Part shown: positions 1-11,000 of the stretch, piece after piece | How positions within the stretch are numbered: the first letter of the stretch is position 1 | Layout: each line of letters begins with the position of its first letter | Source of the DNA: Porphyra umbilicalis | Taxonomy: Eukaryota; Rhodophyta; Bangiophyceae; Bangiales; Bangiaceae | DNA length: 64,000 nt | Assembly (NCBI GenBank): GCA_002049455.2 | Contig: KV918941.1 | Coordinates: 1-64,000 of the forward strand | Direction: 5' to 3' | Translations under genes and position numbers: made by a program | The notes under the pieces: model-generated | The model's database searches: none | What the model was told of the DNA's origin: nothing | The model's input: the letters and a program-made list of their open reading frames with translations, nothing else

Positions 1-146
1 CCACATTGAATGCCTAGGGCCCAGACCGAGTCGGCTTCGAATCGGGGCTCAGGATCGCGGCCTGGGCCCTGTTTTCTGCAGGATCCCAGGATCGGTGGCC
101 CGGGCTGGGATTCCGGCCGGAGACTTAAGGGACGCGGCCGATCCCA

Positions 147-200
147 CCTCGTGGTCGGATCGCTGAGGTTGGGATCGCAACCTCGTGGTCGGATCGCTGA
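147..200. repeat. 20-bp direct repeat upstream of IPMDH gene
   Basis: The 20 bases at 147-166 recur exactly at 181-200, and GGATCG words recur around them. The repeat lies 125-180 bp before the preferred start codon of the IPMDH gene, so it could be a promoter element or a chance short duplication. No TATA-like sequence is obvious between 1 and 324. The end of this stretch (about 225-300) is pyrimidine-rich, which is compatible with a 5' leader. Confidence 0.5.
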
Positions 201-324
201 CCGACCTCAGCCGGCGACACGCACTTGCACATGCATCACCCTGCCATCTCCTCCCCTTCCCATTCTTCCCCACCATCTCCCCGACCCCTTCTACAACTTG
301 TTCTGGTCCATACACCACTCATCG

Positions 325-1629
325 ATGGTGGCCTTTGTCTCGGCCGCCGCCGCCACCGTCGGCGCGGCGTCTCCCTTTGTGGCCGGCTCCCGCCCCGCCA
401 CGGCGGCACGGCGCCCCCTGTGGGTGCCCCGCTCCGCGTCGCCTATCGTCCGGCGATCTACCATCCTTTCCCCTTTCGCATCTGCCGGTACCCCCGTCGC
501 CACCACGGCTGACGCGGTGTCCCCCGCGACCGCCAAAACGCACACCATCACGCTCCTCCCTGGCGATGGTATTGGCAATGAGATCATGGACGCGACCGTC
601 AAGGTTCTCGAAGCGGTCGCCTCCCGTTTTGACTTGAACCTCGCCATGACGTCGGCGTTGATGGGCGGGGCGGCCATTGATGCGACGGGCGAGCCGCTGC
701 CGGCGGCGACGCTCGACCAGTGCCGCGCGTCGGACGCGGTGCTCCTCGCGTGTATCGGCGGCTACAAGTGGGACGACCTCCCCCGCGCGACGCGCCCCGA
801 AACGGGTCTCCTCGCGCTGCGCAAGCAGCTCGGCCTGTTTGCGAACCTCCGCCCGGCCAAGTCGTTTGCGCAGCTGGAGGGGGCATCCTCCCTGAAGGAC
901 GAGGTCGTCAATGGCGTGGATTTGATGGTCGTCCGCGAGCTGACCGGCGGTGTCTACTTTGGGACGCCAAAGGGCATTGATACGGACCCGTCCACAGGCG
1001 CGCGCGTCGGGTACTCCAACATGGTGTACCACGACTATGAGGTGCAGCGCATCGCGCGGGTCGCCATGGACATTGCGATGAAGCGGGGCAAGGCGGTTGT
1101 GTCGGTTGACAAAGCCAACGTCCTCGAAGTGTCCCAGTTGTGGCGGGAGGAGGTGATCAAGGTCGCTGCCGACTATCCTGAAGTCGACCTGTCGCACATG
1201 TATGTGGACAATGCGGCGATGCAGCTGGTGCGGTGGCCCAAACAGTTTGACGTCTTGGTCACGGGGAACCTGTTTGGGGACGTCCTCTCGGACTGCGCGT
1301 CGATGCTCGTCGGCTCCCTGGGCATGCTCCCGTCCGCGTCGCTCGGCGACGGGTCCGGGCCGGGCGTCTTTGAGCCTGTCCACGGGTCCGCACCGGACAT
1401 TGCCGGGCAAGACAAGGCCAACCCGGTCGCGTGCGTGCTGTCTGCGGCTATGATGCTGCGCTATGCCCTCGCAGAGACGGACGCGGCCGACGCCGTCGAG
1501 GCTGCCGTCGAGGCTGTGTTGAACGCGGGCTGGCGGACGGGCGACATCATGTCTGACGGCAAGACACTCGTCGGTTGCAAGCGGATGGGCGAGCTGCTCG
1601 TCGAGGCTGTATCCGCGGGCGGCAAGTAG
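325..1629 (+). CDS. leuB: 3-isopropylmalate dehydrogenase, plastid-targeted
   Basis: This enzyme catalyses the NAD-dependent oxidation and decarboxylation of 3-isopropylmalate, the third step of leucine synthesis. The predicted protein is 434 residues from the ATG at 325. The frame is open back to an ATG at 10, but the 105 extra residues are Arg/Pro-rich and look untranslated, whereas [13 protein letters not shown] at 325 begins a typical red-algal/plastid leader rich in Ala, Ser and Arg. The mature enzyme starts near residue 72 with the nucleotide-binding [11 protein letters not shown]. Further family signatures follow in order: [12 protein letters not shown], the catalytic-Lys region [25 protein letters not shown], the metal-binding [10 protein letters not shown], and the adenine-site [13 protein letters not shown]. 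The length without the leader (about 360 residues) matches bacterial LeuB. There is no intron. The plastid location is inferred from the leader only. Confidence 0.95.
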   Translation: MVAFVSAAAATVGAASPFVAGSRPATAARRPLWVPRSASPIVRRSTILSPFASAGTPVATTADAVSPATAKTHTITLLPGDGIGNEIMDATVKVLEAVASRFDLNLAMTSALMGGAAIDATGEPLPAATLDQCRASDAVLLACIGGYKWDDLPRATRPETGLLALRKQLGLFANLRPAKSFAQLEGASSLKDEVVNGVDLMVVRELTGGVYFGTPKGIDTDPSTGARVGYSNMVYHDYEVQRIARVAMDIAMKRGKAVVSVDKANVLEVSQLWREEVIKVAADYPEVDLSHMYVDNAAMQLVRWPKQFDVLVTGNLFGDVLSDCASMLVGSLGMLPSASLGDGSGPGVFEPVHGSAPDIAGQDKANPVACVLSAAMMLRYALAETDAADAVEAAVEAVLNAGWRTGDIMSDGKTLVGCKRMGELLVEAVSAGGK

Positions 1630-2514
1630 GACGACCCGCTCGATGAGGTGTCGCCGGCATGCATTTGTGGGTTTAGAGTCAACCCTGTGCTTCTCCGCAC
1701 TCGTCCCATCCCCGTGCCCCGCCGGCGCCCATGCCTTCTACCGGCGGCGACCGCGCCGCTTGTTGAAACGTGCGCAGCGGCGGGCTTCCTTCCGCCCCGC
1801 TTGGCGCCGACGCGGGTGCGCAGCCGCGATGCCCCTGTTGCTGTCGGGCCGACGGTGCCCTTCCTTTCGCCACTCTCCCACCCCCCGCTGCGGTCCGGTC
1901 GGGCAGTCATCGGTGGCCACCGGCAGCCTTGAGGGGGGGGGGCACCACGGGGGGAGGGAGGTGGTCCACAGCGGGGAGGGGGAGGGGAAGGACCCCCACC
2001 CCGTCCGCGCTGCCGTCGGGGGAGCCCCGACGGGCGCGCCGGGGGCCGTCTCGCGGGACAGGGGAGGGGGCTGGCGACCGCCGACGGCACGCCTCGCACG
2101 CCCCCTCTCTCTTTCTCTTCTCCCCCGCGCTGCCCAGTGTATCTCTGTCTCTCCTCCCCCCCGTCTCCCAATTAATGGTGTTCTCTCCTCCCCGCTGACC
2201 TTCCAGTCTCCGCCGCCAACAGACACGCGGCTGACGACCGGCGCCCGTGTCCATTGCCGGTGGGAACAGGGGGTGAGCCGCCGACGCTGCGCGGGCAAGG
2301 AGCGACTGCTGCCGAGGGTTGCTGCCTGTGGATGCGGGAGCGAGGGGAGGAATGGCACCTGCACTCTCCGCACAGGCCATGCTTTGTGGCTGGGGCGGGA
2401 AGAGGCAGACGGCAGGGCAGCGTTCGTGCTTTGTCAATGGCGCCGCCTCCTTTTTTTCAGACGGAAAGTGCGTGGAGAAACATGTGTAAGACTGTTTCCT
2501 AACCATGAAACCCA

Positions 2515-2590
2515 GCGCACGGCGTGGCCGCGCGTCCACTCCCGGCCGCGCGTTCACTCCCGGGAGTGGACGCGCGGCCACGCCGTGCGC
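2515..2590. repeat. Perfect 31-bp inverted repeat (hairpin)
   Basis: Bases 2515-2545 are the exact reverse complement of 2560-2590, separated by 14 bases. The loop can pair in an alternative register: the core ACTCCCGGGAGT at 2554-2565 is itself palindromic, with arms CCGCGCG/CGCGCGG. It marks the transition into the extreme-GC block and may be a remnant of a terminal-inverted-repeat element or a simple fold-back. Confidence 0.85.
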
Positions 2591-3000
2591 CGGGTGGTTG
2601 GGATCCCGACCGCACCGGCGGCGGGCGACGCGGCGGTTGGCTCCCCACCTGTGTTGTGCTCCGCGTCGACTTGCCGTCGCCACGAGCGACGACGGGCGTG
2701 GCGGGCGGCGCTCGTGCATCCCCGCGGCGGCCCCGGTCGGTGGGAGGTCCACCCCATCGCGGTGGTCCTCCCCCAGCCCGTGCCCCGCGGGCGGGGGCGC
2801 CCCGGCGCTGCTGCTCGAGCCGTTGCCGCTGCTCGGCGCGGCGGGGGTGGTACCGGGGGCGTCGCCACCGTCGCGCTGGGGGCCCCGCGACGGGGGCCCC
2901 GCGCTTCGGGGCTACACCGTCGCATTTGAGGGGGGCCACTGGGCGATCCGCGCGGCCCGCCCGACGCGCCGCGCCGCGTGGCGGTCGTGGCAGGCGGCGC

Positions 3001-3054
3001 GGGCGTGTCGGGCGGCGCGGGCGTGTCGGGCGGCGCGGGCGTGTCGGGCGGCGC
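3001..3054. repeat. 18-bp tandem repeat, three copies
   Basis: The unit GGGCGTGTCGGGCGGCGC is repeated three times without interruption. It sits inside the GC-rich block and keeps every frame open because 18 is a multiple of three, which explains part of the shadow ORFs. Confidence 0.85.
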
Positions 3055-4306
3055 GCACCTCGCGCGCCGCGTGCCGCGCGCCGCGGCGGTGCGCGACGGG
3101 ACGCGGTGGCGGCGGTGGTTGCGGGCGGGGCCGACGCCCATGGCGGCGGCGGCAGCGCCGGCCCCATCGACGGCGCCGGCGCGCGCTGTCCGAGACGCCC
3201 GCCCTGACGCTGGTGTCGGCGGAGGCGTCGCCCGAGCGGCCAGTGTTTGCTCCCGCGTGGTGACGCGGGCGGCCACGGAGGCGGGCCGGCCGGTGCCGCT
3301 GCGGCGGGTGTGGGTCGAGGGGGGGGGGGGGTGCCGACCGCGTCGCCGCCGGTGCCCGCGTCGCCCCGGCCGACAAGGTGGCCGGCGGCGGGGGCGTGCA
3401 AACGGGGCGCTGCGGGCAGACGGCCGTCGGCGCTCCCCGTGCACGCGCGCCGCGCCGGCGCGGCGCTGCGCTCGGCCGAGCCGCCCCCGTCTGCCGTCTG
3501 GCTTGGCGCACCAGGCGCCGCCGGTGCGGTGGCGCTGCGCGGCCCGCCGCCGACGTGCAAGGGCGTGCGCCCGGCCGCGGCCGAGGCGCGCGGCTGCGAG
3601 CGACGGGTCGTCCGTTTCGCCTTGCGCCAAGGCGGGGGAGTGGCTGCCCCGCTCCTTGCGAGCGGGAGGCAGGCGGCGCGCTTGCCTCGGGCCCGCGACG
3701 GCCCCCGCGTCCGTGCTCCTCGACACCCTGCGCGTGCGTGCGCCGCCCCCGCGCGGCGTGTGTGCGCGCCTCCAGCCCCTCGCGGCGGCCACGCCGGCGC
3801 GGCCACGCGCGTCGTGGGCGCCCGCGCGGGGCGGCGGCGCGCGCGCGCGGCGGCGGCAGCGACCGCGGCGGCGGCAGCGGCCGCCACTGCCGCGCGCGGG
3901 TGCGGCGGCGCCCGCCGGCCGCGGGCGGGCGCCGCGCTGTGCGCCGCCGCGGTCGCGGCTGCCGCCGCCGCGTCGCGGCGCGGCGCGGCGCGGCGCGGGC
4001 GGGCGGGCGGGCGGGCAGCCGCGCGACCGCCGCCGACAGTGGCGGCCGGCGGGTGGGGTCCCCTCCCCCCCCCGCCGCGCGCCCGGCGGGCGGCCGCGGC
4101 TGCCCGCGGCGCACGCGTCGGCGCGCGCGCGGCGGCGGTGGCGGTCCGACCCCCGCCGGCGGCGGGGGGGGCGGCCCCCGCGCGTGTGGGGGGGGGTGTG
4201 GGGGAGGCGGCGTAAGCGGGGGGGAGGCCCATCCGCCCCCGCCCGGCGGCCGCGCTGCGCGCCGCCGCCGCCGCCTGCGGCCGCGGGTGCGCGTGTGGGT
4301 GCGGGT

Positions 4307-4340
<34 letters not shown>

Positions 4341-5012
4341 GGGTGCCGCGGCGCGCCGCCGCCGACGGGGGCGGCGGCGGCCGCCGCCGCCGGCGCGGCC
4401 GCCGCGCCGGGTGCCCCCGCGGCGGGGGGCAGCGGGTGCGCCGCGGCGGCGCGGCGCCAGCGGCGCCCGCGGCTGCCGGGGTGCACCGCGTTCCGGTCGG
4501 GGCGCGGCGCGGCGGCGGTGGCCGCGGCGCCCACATGGGGGGGGCGCGCCCCCGCCAGTGGGCGGGCGCCGTCGGCGCGGCGACCGCCGGCCACGTGCCG
4601 GCGGCGGCGGCGGTGGCGGCGCGGCTCCCCGCGTGGGGCGTGGGGCGTGTGGGGGGCCCGCCGTGCGGGGGCGTGGCGTCGGCGGCGACGGCGGCGACGC
4701 GGCGGGCGGTCGGCGGCGCGTGGCCGTCGGGGGGGGGGCTCGACGCGGGCCGTGGGCGCGCGACCGCCGTGGGTGGATCGCCGCGCCGGCGTGCCCCGCC
4801 CGTGTGGCGACACCGGTTGGGCGCGTGCGCCCGCTGGAGGTGTCTGCCGCTCCCTCATCGCTACATTTTTCTTGGGCGTGTGCGTTTCGCCCGCACGGAT
4901 GCGTCTCTGCCGGGGTGCTTTGTTCTCTGCTCTGCTCGTGCAATGGTTTTTTATGCTGTGCATTGAAGCGTGGCGTGGCCATGTACCATTGTTCACCGTC
5001 CACAAAGCAGCG

Positions 5013-8000
5013 CTACACGCCGCGGTGGCCAGCAGGAAAAGCGTGCGCCAAAGAGCGGAGCAGAGCACGGACAGCAGGGCGGCTGCGCCGGCCACGCCCG
5101 CGGCGTAATCTCACCTCAATGTGGTGGACTCGACCCACAACAAACTCACCATCTTGACGCCAGCGCTCCCACTGCGGGCCAAACTGCTGCAGCGCCCGCG
5201 CGGAAACCAACGCCGCATCCCACCGCTCGGCATCCAGCTGTGCCAGCAACAAAATGAACGTCGCATGAGCCCATCCTTGCGGCGCCGTCTCCCGCGTCCT
5301 CACCTGCAGCGCCAGGCCGTAGCACTCGATGGCCTTGTCCACGTTGGCGCCCTTGTCCCCGGTCACGCGGTTCCTGTACGCGGCGCCGAGGTTCATCTGC
5401 GTCATCGCCCACTGCAGCGGCGCCGCGTCCCGCGTCCACACCTGCAGCGCCAGGCCGTAGCACTCGATGGCCTTGTCCGCGTTGGCGCCCTTGTCCCCGG
5501 TCACGCGGTTCCTGTACGCGTTGCCGAGGTTCGTCTGCGTCATCGCCCAGTCCAGCGGCGCCGCGTCCCGCGTCCTCACCTGCAGCGCCAGGCCGTAGCA
5601 CTCGATGGCCTTGTCCACGTTGGCGCCCTTGTCCCCGGTCACGCGGTCACTGTACGCGGTGCCGAGGTTCATCTGCGTCGTTGCCCAGTCCAGCGGCGCC
5701 GCGTCCCGCGTCCACACCTGCAGCACCAGGCCGTAGCACTCGATGGCCGTGTCCACGTTGGTGCCCTTGTCCCCGGTCACGCGGTTCCTGTACGCGTTGC
5801 CGAGGTTCATCTGCGTCGTTGCCCAGTCCAGCGGCGCCGCGTCCCGCGTCCACACCTGCAGCGCCAGGCCGTAGCACTCGATGGCCGTGTCCACGTTGGT
5901 GCCCTTGTCCCCGGTCACGCGGTTCCTGTACGTGTTGCCGAGGTTCATCTGCATCATCGCCCAGTCCAGCGGCGCCGCGTCCCGCGTCCACACTTGCAGC
6001 GCCAGGCCGTAGCACTCGATGGCCTTGTCCACGTTGGCGCCCTTGTCCCCGGTCACGCGGTCGCTGTACGCGTTGCCGAGAATCATCTGCGTTATCGCCC
6101 ACTGCAGCGGCGCCGCGTGCCGCGTCCACACCTGCAGCACCAGGCCGTAGCACTCGATGGCCTTGTCCGCGTTGGCGCCCTTGTCCCCGGTCACGCGGTC
6201 ACTGTACGCAGCGCCGAGGTTCATATGCGTCATCGCCCAGTCCAGCGGCGCCGCGTCCCGCGTCCACACCTGCAGCGCCAGGCCGTGGCACTCGACGGCC
6301 TTGTCCACGTTGGCGCCCTTGTCCCCGGTCACGCAGTTACTGTACGCGTTGCCGAGGTTCATCTGCGTCATCGCCCACTGCAGCGGCGCCGCGTCCCGCG
6401 TCCTCACCTGCAGCGCCAGGCCGTAGCACTCGATGGCCTTGTCCACGTTGGCGCCCTTGTCCCCGGTCACGCGGTTCCTGTACGCGTTGCCGAGGTTCGT
6501 CTGCGTCATCGCCCAGTCCAGCGGCGCCGCGTCCCGCGTCCACACCTGCAGCGCCAGGCCGTAGCACTCGATGGCCTTGTCCACGTTGGCGCCCTTGTCC
6601 CCGGTCACGCGGTCACTGTACGCGGTGCCGAGGTTCATCTGCGTCGTTGCCCAGTCCAGCGGCGCCGCGTCCCGCGTCCTCACCTGCAGCGCCAGGCCGT
6701 AGCACTCGATGGCCTTGTCCACGTTGGCGCCCTTGTCCCCGGTCACGCGGTTCCTGTACGCGTTGCCGAGGTTCATCTGCGTCGTTGCCCAGTCCAGCGG
6801 CGCCGCGTCCCGCGTCCACACCTGCAGCACCAGGCCGTAGCACTCGATGGCCGTGTCCACGTTGGCGCCCTTGTCCCCGGCCACGCGGTCACTGTACGCG
6901 GTGCCAAGGTTCATCTGCGTCATCGCCCAGTCCAGCGGCGCCGCGTCCCGCGTCCACACCTGCAGCGCCAGGCCGTAGCACTCGATGGCCTTGTCCGCGT
7001 TGGCGCCTTTGTCCCCGGTCACACGGTCACTGTACGCGTTGCCGAGGTTCATCTGCGTCATCGCCCAGTCCAGCGGCGCCGCGTCCCGCGTCCTCACCTG
7101 CAGCGCCAGGCCGTAGCACTCGATGGCCTTGTCCACGTTGGCGCCTTTGTCCCCGGTCACGCGGTCGCTGTACGCGGTGCCGAGGTTCATCTGCGTCATC
7201 GCCCACTGCAGCGGCGCCGCGTCCCGCGTCCTCACCTGCAGCGCCAGGCCGTAGCACTCGATGGCCTTGTCCACGTTGGCGCCCTTGTCCCCGGTCACGC
7301 GGTTCCTGTACGCGGCGCCGAGGTTCATCTGCGTCATCGCCCAGTCCAGCGGCGCCGCGTCCCGCGTCCACACCTGCAGCGCCAGGCCGTAGCACTCGAT
7401 GGCCTTGTCCACGTTGGCGCCCTTGTCCCCGGTCACGCGGTTCCTGTACGCGTTGCCGAGGTTCATCTGCGTCATCGCCCAGTCCAGCGGCGCCGCGTCC
7501 CGCGTCCACACCTGCAGCGCCAGGCCGTAGCACTCGATGGCCGTGTCCACGTTGGCGCCCTTGTCCCCGGTCACGTGGTCACTGTACGCGGCGCCGAGGT
7601 TCATCTGCGTCGTTGCCCAGTCCAGCGGCGCCGCGTCCCGCGTCCATACCTGCAGCGCCAGGCCGTAGCACTCGATGGCCTTGTCCAGGTTGGCGCCCTT
7701 GTCCCCGGTCACGCGGTTGCTGTAAGCGTTGCCGAGCGTCGTTTGCACGCTTGCCCACTTCGGTGCGTTGTTCCTCCGGGGAGCGGCGTCGAGGGCTCTG
7801 TGCACCCAGCTGATGGCGCGCTCGATGTTGGTGGCGCGGGGCCCAGCTATTCGGCCGAGGTAGGCATTCGCGAGACCTTGATAGACGCTGTACTGCAGCT
7901 GAGGGCTCTGCCTGGTCTCGCAGGTCTTGTCATCCGCCACCAGTAGCAATCCTGCGAGTACCGTCTCAACATCGCCCTGGTATGCCAAAAGTGAGCGGGT

Positions 8001-11000
8001 CCGCACACGGAGCCGCTCCCACTCCGAATGCAGCAACCAAGGCAGCCCCCACACGTCTCCGCTCGCCGCGACGTGGCGGGCCATGTTGTCGTAACAGTAT
8101 CCATCGTCTGTGCACATCCAAAACGGGTACGACCGCCTTGCGCCGTCCTCCACCATAGCGCCATGCCCACAGAGGTAGTCGCGCACCAGAAAATGATGCG
8201 TGGCGACGACGCGGCCTGGCCCCAGCAGCGCAGCAGCATACTCGCTCACGACGGGATGCACCGTCACGGACGAAACTTCTCCGGTGTCTGCATTCACCTC
8301 CCGGCGCAGCAGCCCGGCACGCACCAGTGTGTCAATCTCCTGCACCACCGGGTCACGCACCACCACGCCTTCAGCATGACGCGCACTTGTAGCTGAAGGC
8401 TCGCAAGCAGTGGTAGCACCGCTCAGCTGGGGTCGCCACAGCCTCTCTAGCGCGCACACAGCCACCTTGGCATTTGTGGGCAAGACGCTGCATGCCATGA
8501 ACGCCACGCGGCTCACGTTGTTGGGGAGAAGGTCCAGACTCATGTCCAGCGTCGCTCGGACAGACCGGGCCAGGCCGTCCAGCAAAGGCTCACAGCCAAG
8601 GTCCATCCACTTCTGCTCCAACGCGTCCACGACCGGGCGCCAAGCACCACCCATCTGGGCAATGTTCGCCCCGACAATGCTGAGCGACAGCGCGTGCCGT
8701 TCCGTCTTTTTCAGCACCCGACGCACCCAGTCAAACTCGTCTGCTGCTCCAAACGGGGACTCCACCTCCATCGCCGGCCGCCCCACCGCCTTGGCTAGCA
8801 CCGCCCGCGCGTCAGCTTCAGGCAGCGAGTCAATGGGCACGAGCGTGAACTCCGGGACAGACTCCACGACAGCTTGCGAGCGCGTCGTAAACAGGACGGG
8901 GGCAGCGCTGGGCGCGACCCGCAGCAGCGTGTGCAGCAGGTTGCGCTTGCTGTCCAGCACGTCATCAATGACGACCAGCTGCTCACCCGCACGCTCCGCC
9001 GAGACCGACCCCACGTGCGAGGCCGCCAAAGAAACAAAGTCGGCCTGTTCCTTCAGCCTGAAGAGCGCATTGGCAACGTCCTTCGTGCAAAACCGGTACA
9101 CCAGCGCCATCACGTCCTCGATGATCGTCACCGCCGTCGATGACGCGTTGAGCTGCACCCAGACCGTTCCTCCTGGATACAGCTCCTTGATGGCGCCACA
9201 AGCCACCAAACCCGCACAGGCAAACGACTTTCCGCTCCCGCCAATCGCGCAGATGCCCAAACGGGGCGCCAGGGAGACCCCGTTCCGCGCATGCTGCTGG
9301 AGTTTGCAAAGGATGGTGTGCTCTGCTCGCCCCGGTGTTGATACTCCAGGCACATAGGTACGTTCATCCAGTCTGGGTGGGATCCTCCGCACCTTGTACA
9401 ACGAGAGGTCGGGTCCCAGGGCCTGAGCCACACTGCCAGGTGGCCTCGAGACCTCGTGCTCGATTCGCATCACTGCCATGCCCAGCGCCCCATGCTGCCG
9501 TTGCTCACCGACCTTGTGGACGAGCTCGTCCAGCTTGCTCTTCAACCCGCGAATGGTCTGATCCGACGTGACGCGCCCCACAAGCCCCACCAGAACGGCC
9601 TCCTCCACCTGCTCCAGGAGCGTCTCCAGCTGACTTAACAGTCGGCACAGCCGCTCCTGATGGGCGACACCAAAGTCAGTCTTAAGAAGCTGCAGCGTCC
9701 CGAGCAGGTGCTTGAGCAGTTCATGAGCCAATTCCGAGCACCGCTTGGCCACTGACGTGCAAAGGTCAGCGTGATCCCGCACGCGGATGGCCACGGCACC
9801 AATGTGCACCACCAAGCAGGCGACGCGCAGAGCGATTTCCACAGCGGGCACACCGCTCACCTGACCCACAGCGTCCGCAACCTTCTTGACCACACTGGCA
9901 ACGGGCGCGCCCACGCATGGCGTCGGCTGCAGCCACAGCGACGCCTTCAGGACGGCTCGACGCCCGGACGTTCCCAGCAGCACAAACACAGCGTCGGACA
10001 CCTTTCCGCTCCGCGTGGGAGCCAGTGGATGCGTCTCGTCGAGCAGCCGCGTCACTGCCGCCACACTGGTCTCGTCGGCCACACCAGCCGGCAGCAGCGA
10101 CGACCAGGAATGCGCCAGGAACGACCCCGCCGTGGCCCACGACGCGCACACGCCCGCGTCGTCCGCTTTCAGCAGCAGCGTGATGCGGCCGAGGTCACAG
10201 CCGCCGTGTGCAGTGCTGCGCTCCATACCACGCACCCACAGCAGATGGTTGGTCAGATCAACGCCGGCCCGTTTCGCGTCGGCTGCATTGGCGACGCGCA
10301 GGTCACAGTCTTCCCGCGGCAGGTGGACGCACCGCAGCTTCCGCTTGACAAGATCGACCACCGACGCGGGCGGCGGCGCTTGCGCCTTGGCCGGCGCCAG
10401 GTACAGGTTGCGGCCGAGCAAGGCGTGTAGGACGGTGCCACGTTTCAATTTCTTGACGGTGGACTCACACGACAGCACCCGAAAGGTGGCCATGGGGTAC
10501 TCGGTCGCCTCGGCGTCGCAGCCAGCCCCGCCTATCGGGCCAGCCGCCGCGCTGCCCGACGCCCCGACGCCCATTGCGGCCGACGGCCCCGCCGTGTCGC
10601 CCTCATCGGGCACAGCGGCGGGCGGGCCGCCGCGCGCGGGCCCGCTCGCGGGGGCGCCTCCGTCGGCCGTGTCAGCCGCAGCGGGCGGCACGGCCTCCAC
10701 CGCGCCGACCACTGACGCCTGCGCAGCCGCCCCCGACGTAGCGCCCTCAGCAACCGGGCAACCCGCTGCCATGGCAGTTCCCGCTGGTGGGACAGGCCGA
10801 GCCGGTGTCGCCACCGCACCAGACGCGGCGCCGGCAGACGCGGTGCCCAGAGACGCGTCACCAGCAGCGGCGCGGCCAGCCGCCGCCGTGAGAACCGCCG
10901 CCGGTGAGGCGGGGGCCACGGGTATGGTCGCTGAGACGGGGCTTCCACCGCCGCCGCTACTGTCGCCGCCCGCCAGCTCAACTAGGGAAACCACAGCCTT

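Larger units (their letters stand above)
1630..5012. other. Long gene-free, extremely GC-rich interval
   Basis: Many long ORFs exist here on both strands (for example 2499-5003 minus and 2978-4966 plus), but they overlap in up to six frames and encode only Ala/Arg/Pro/Gly runs. This is what stop-poor GC-rich DNA gives by chance. From about 2650 to 4850 the sequence is nearly pure G and C with many CpG, and it contains poly-G/poly-C tracts (for example 3321-3330). A pyrimidine-rich segment lies at 2100-2165. Composition becomes ordinary at about 4850, shortly before the 3' end of the minus-strand NTPase gene. I see no recognisable protein domain. Confidence 0.6.

Noticed and set aside
2499-5003. 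834-codon minus ORF and overlapping plus ORFs in the GC island
   Set aside because: Six-frame openness, Ala/Arg/Pro-only products and no motif; explained by lack of A/T needed for stop codons.
5274-7757. CRISPR-like regularly spaced repeats
   Set aside because: Units are contiguous, 138 bp, and code a TPR in frame; there are no unique spacers and no cas genes.
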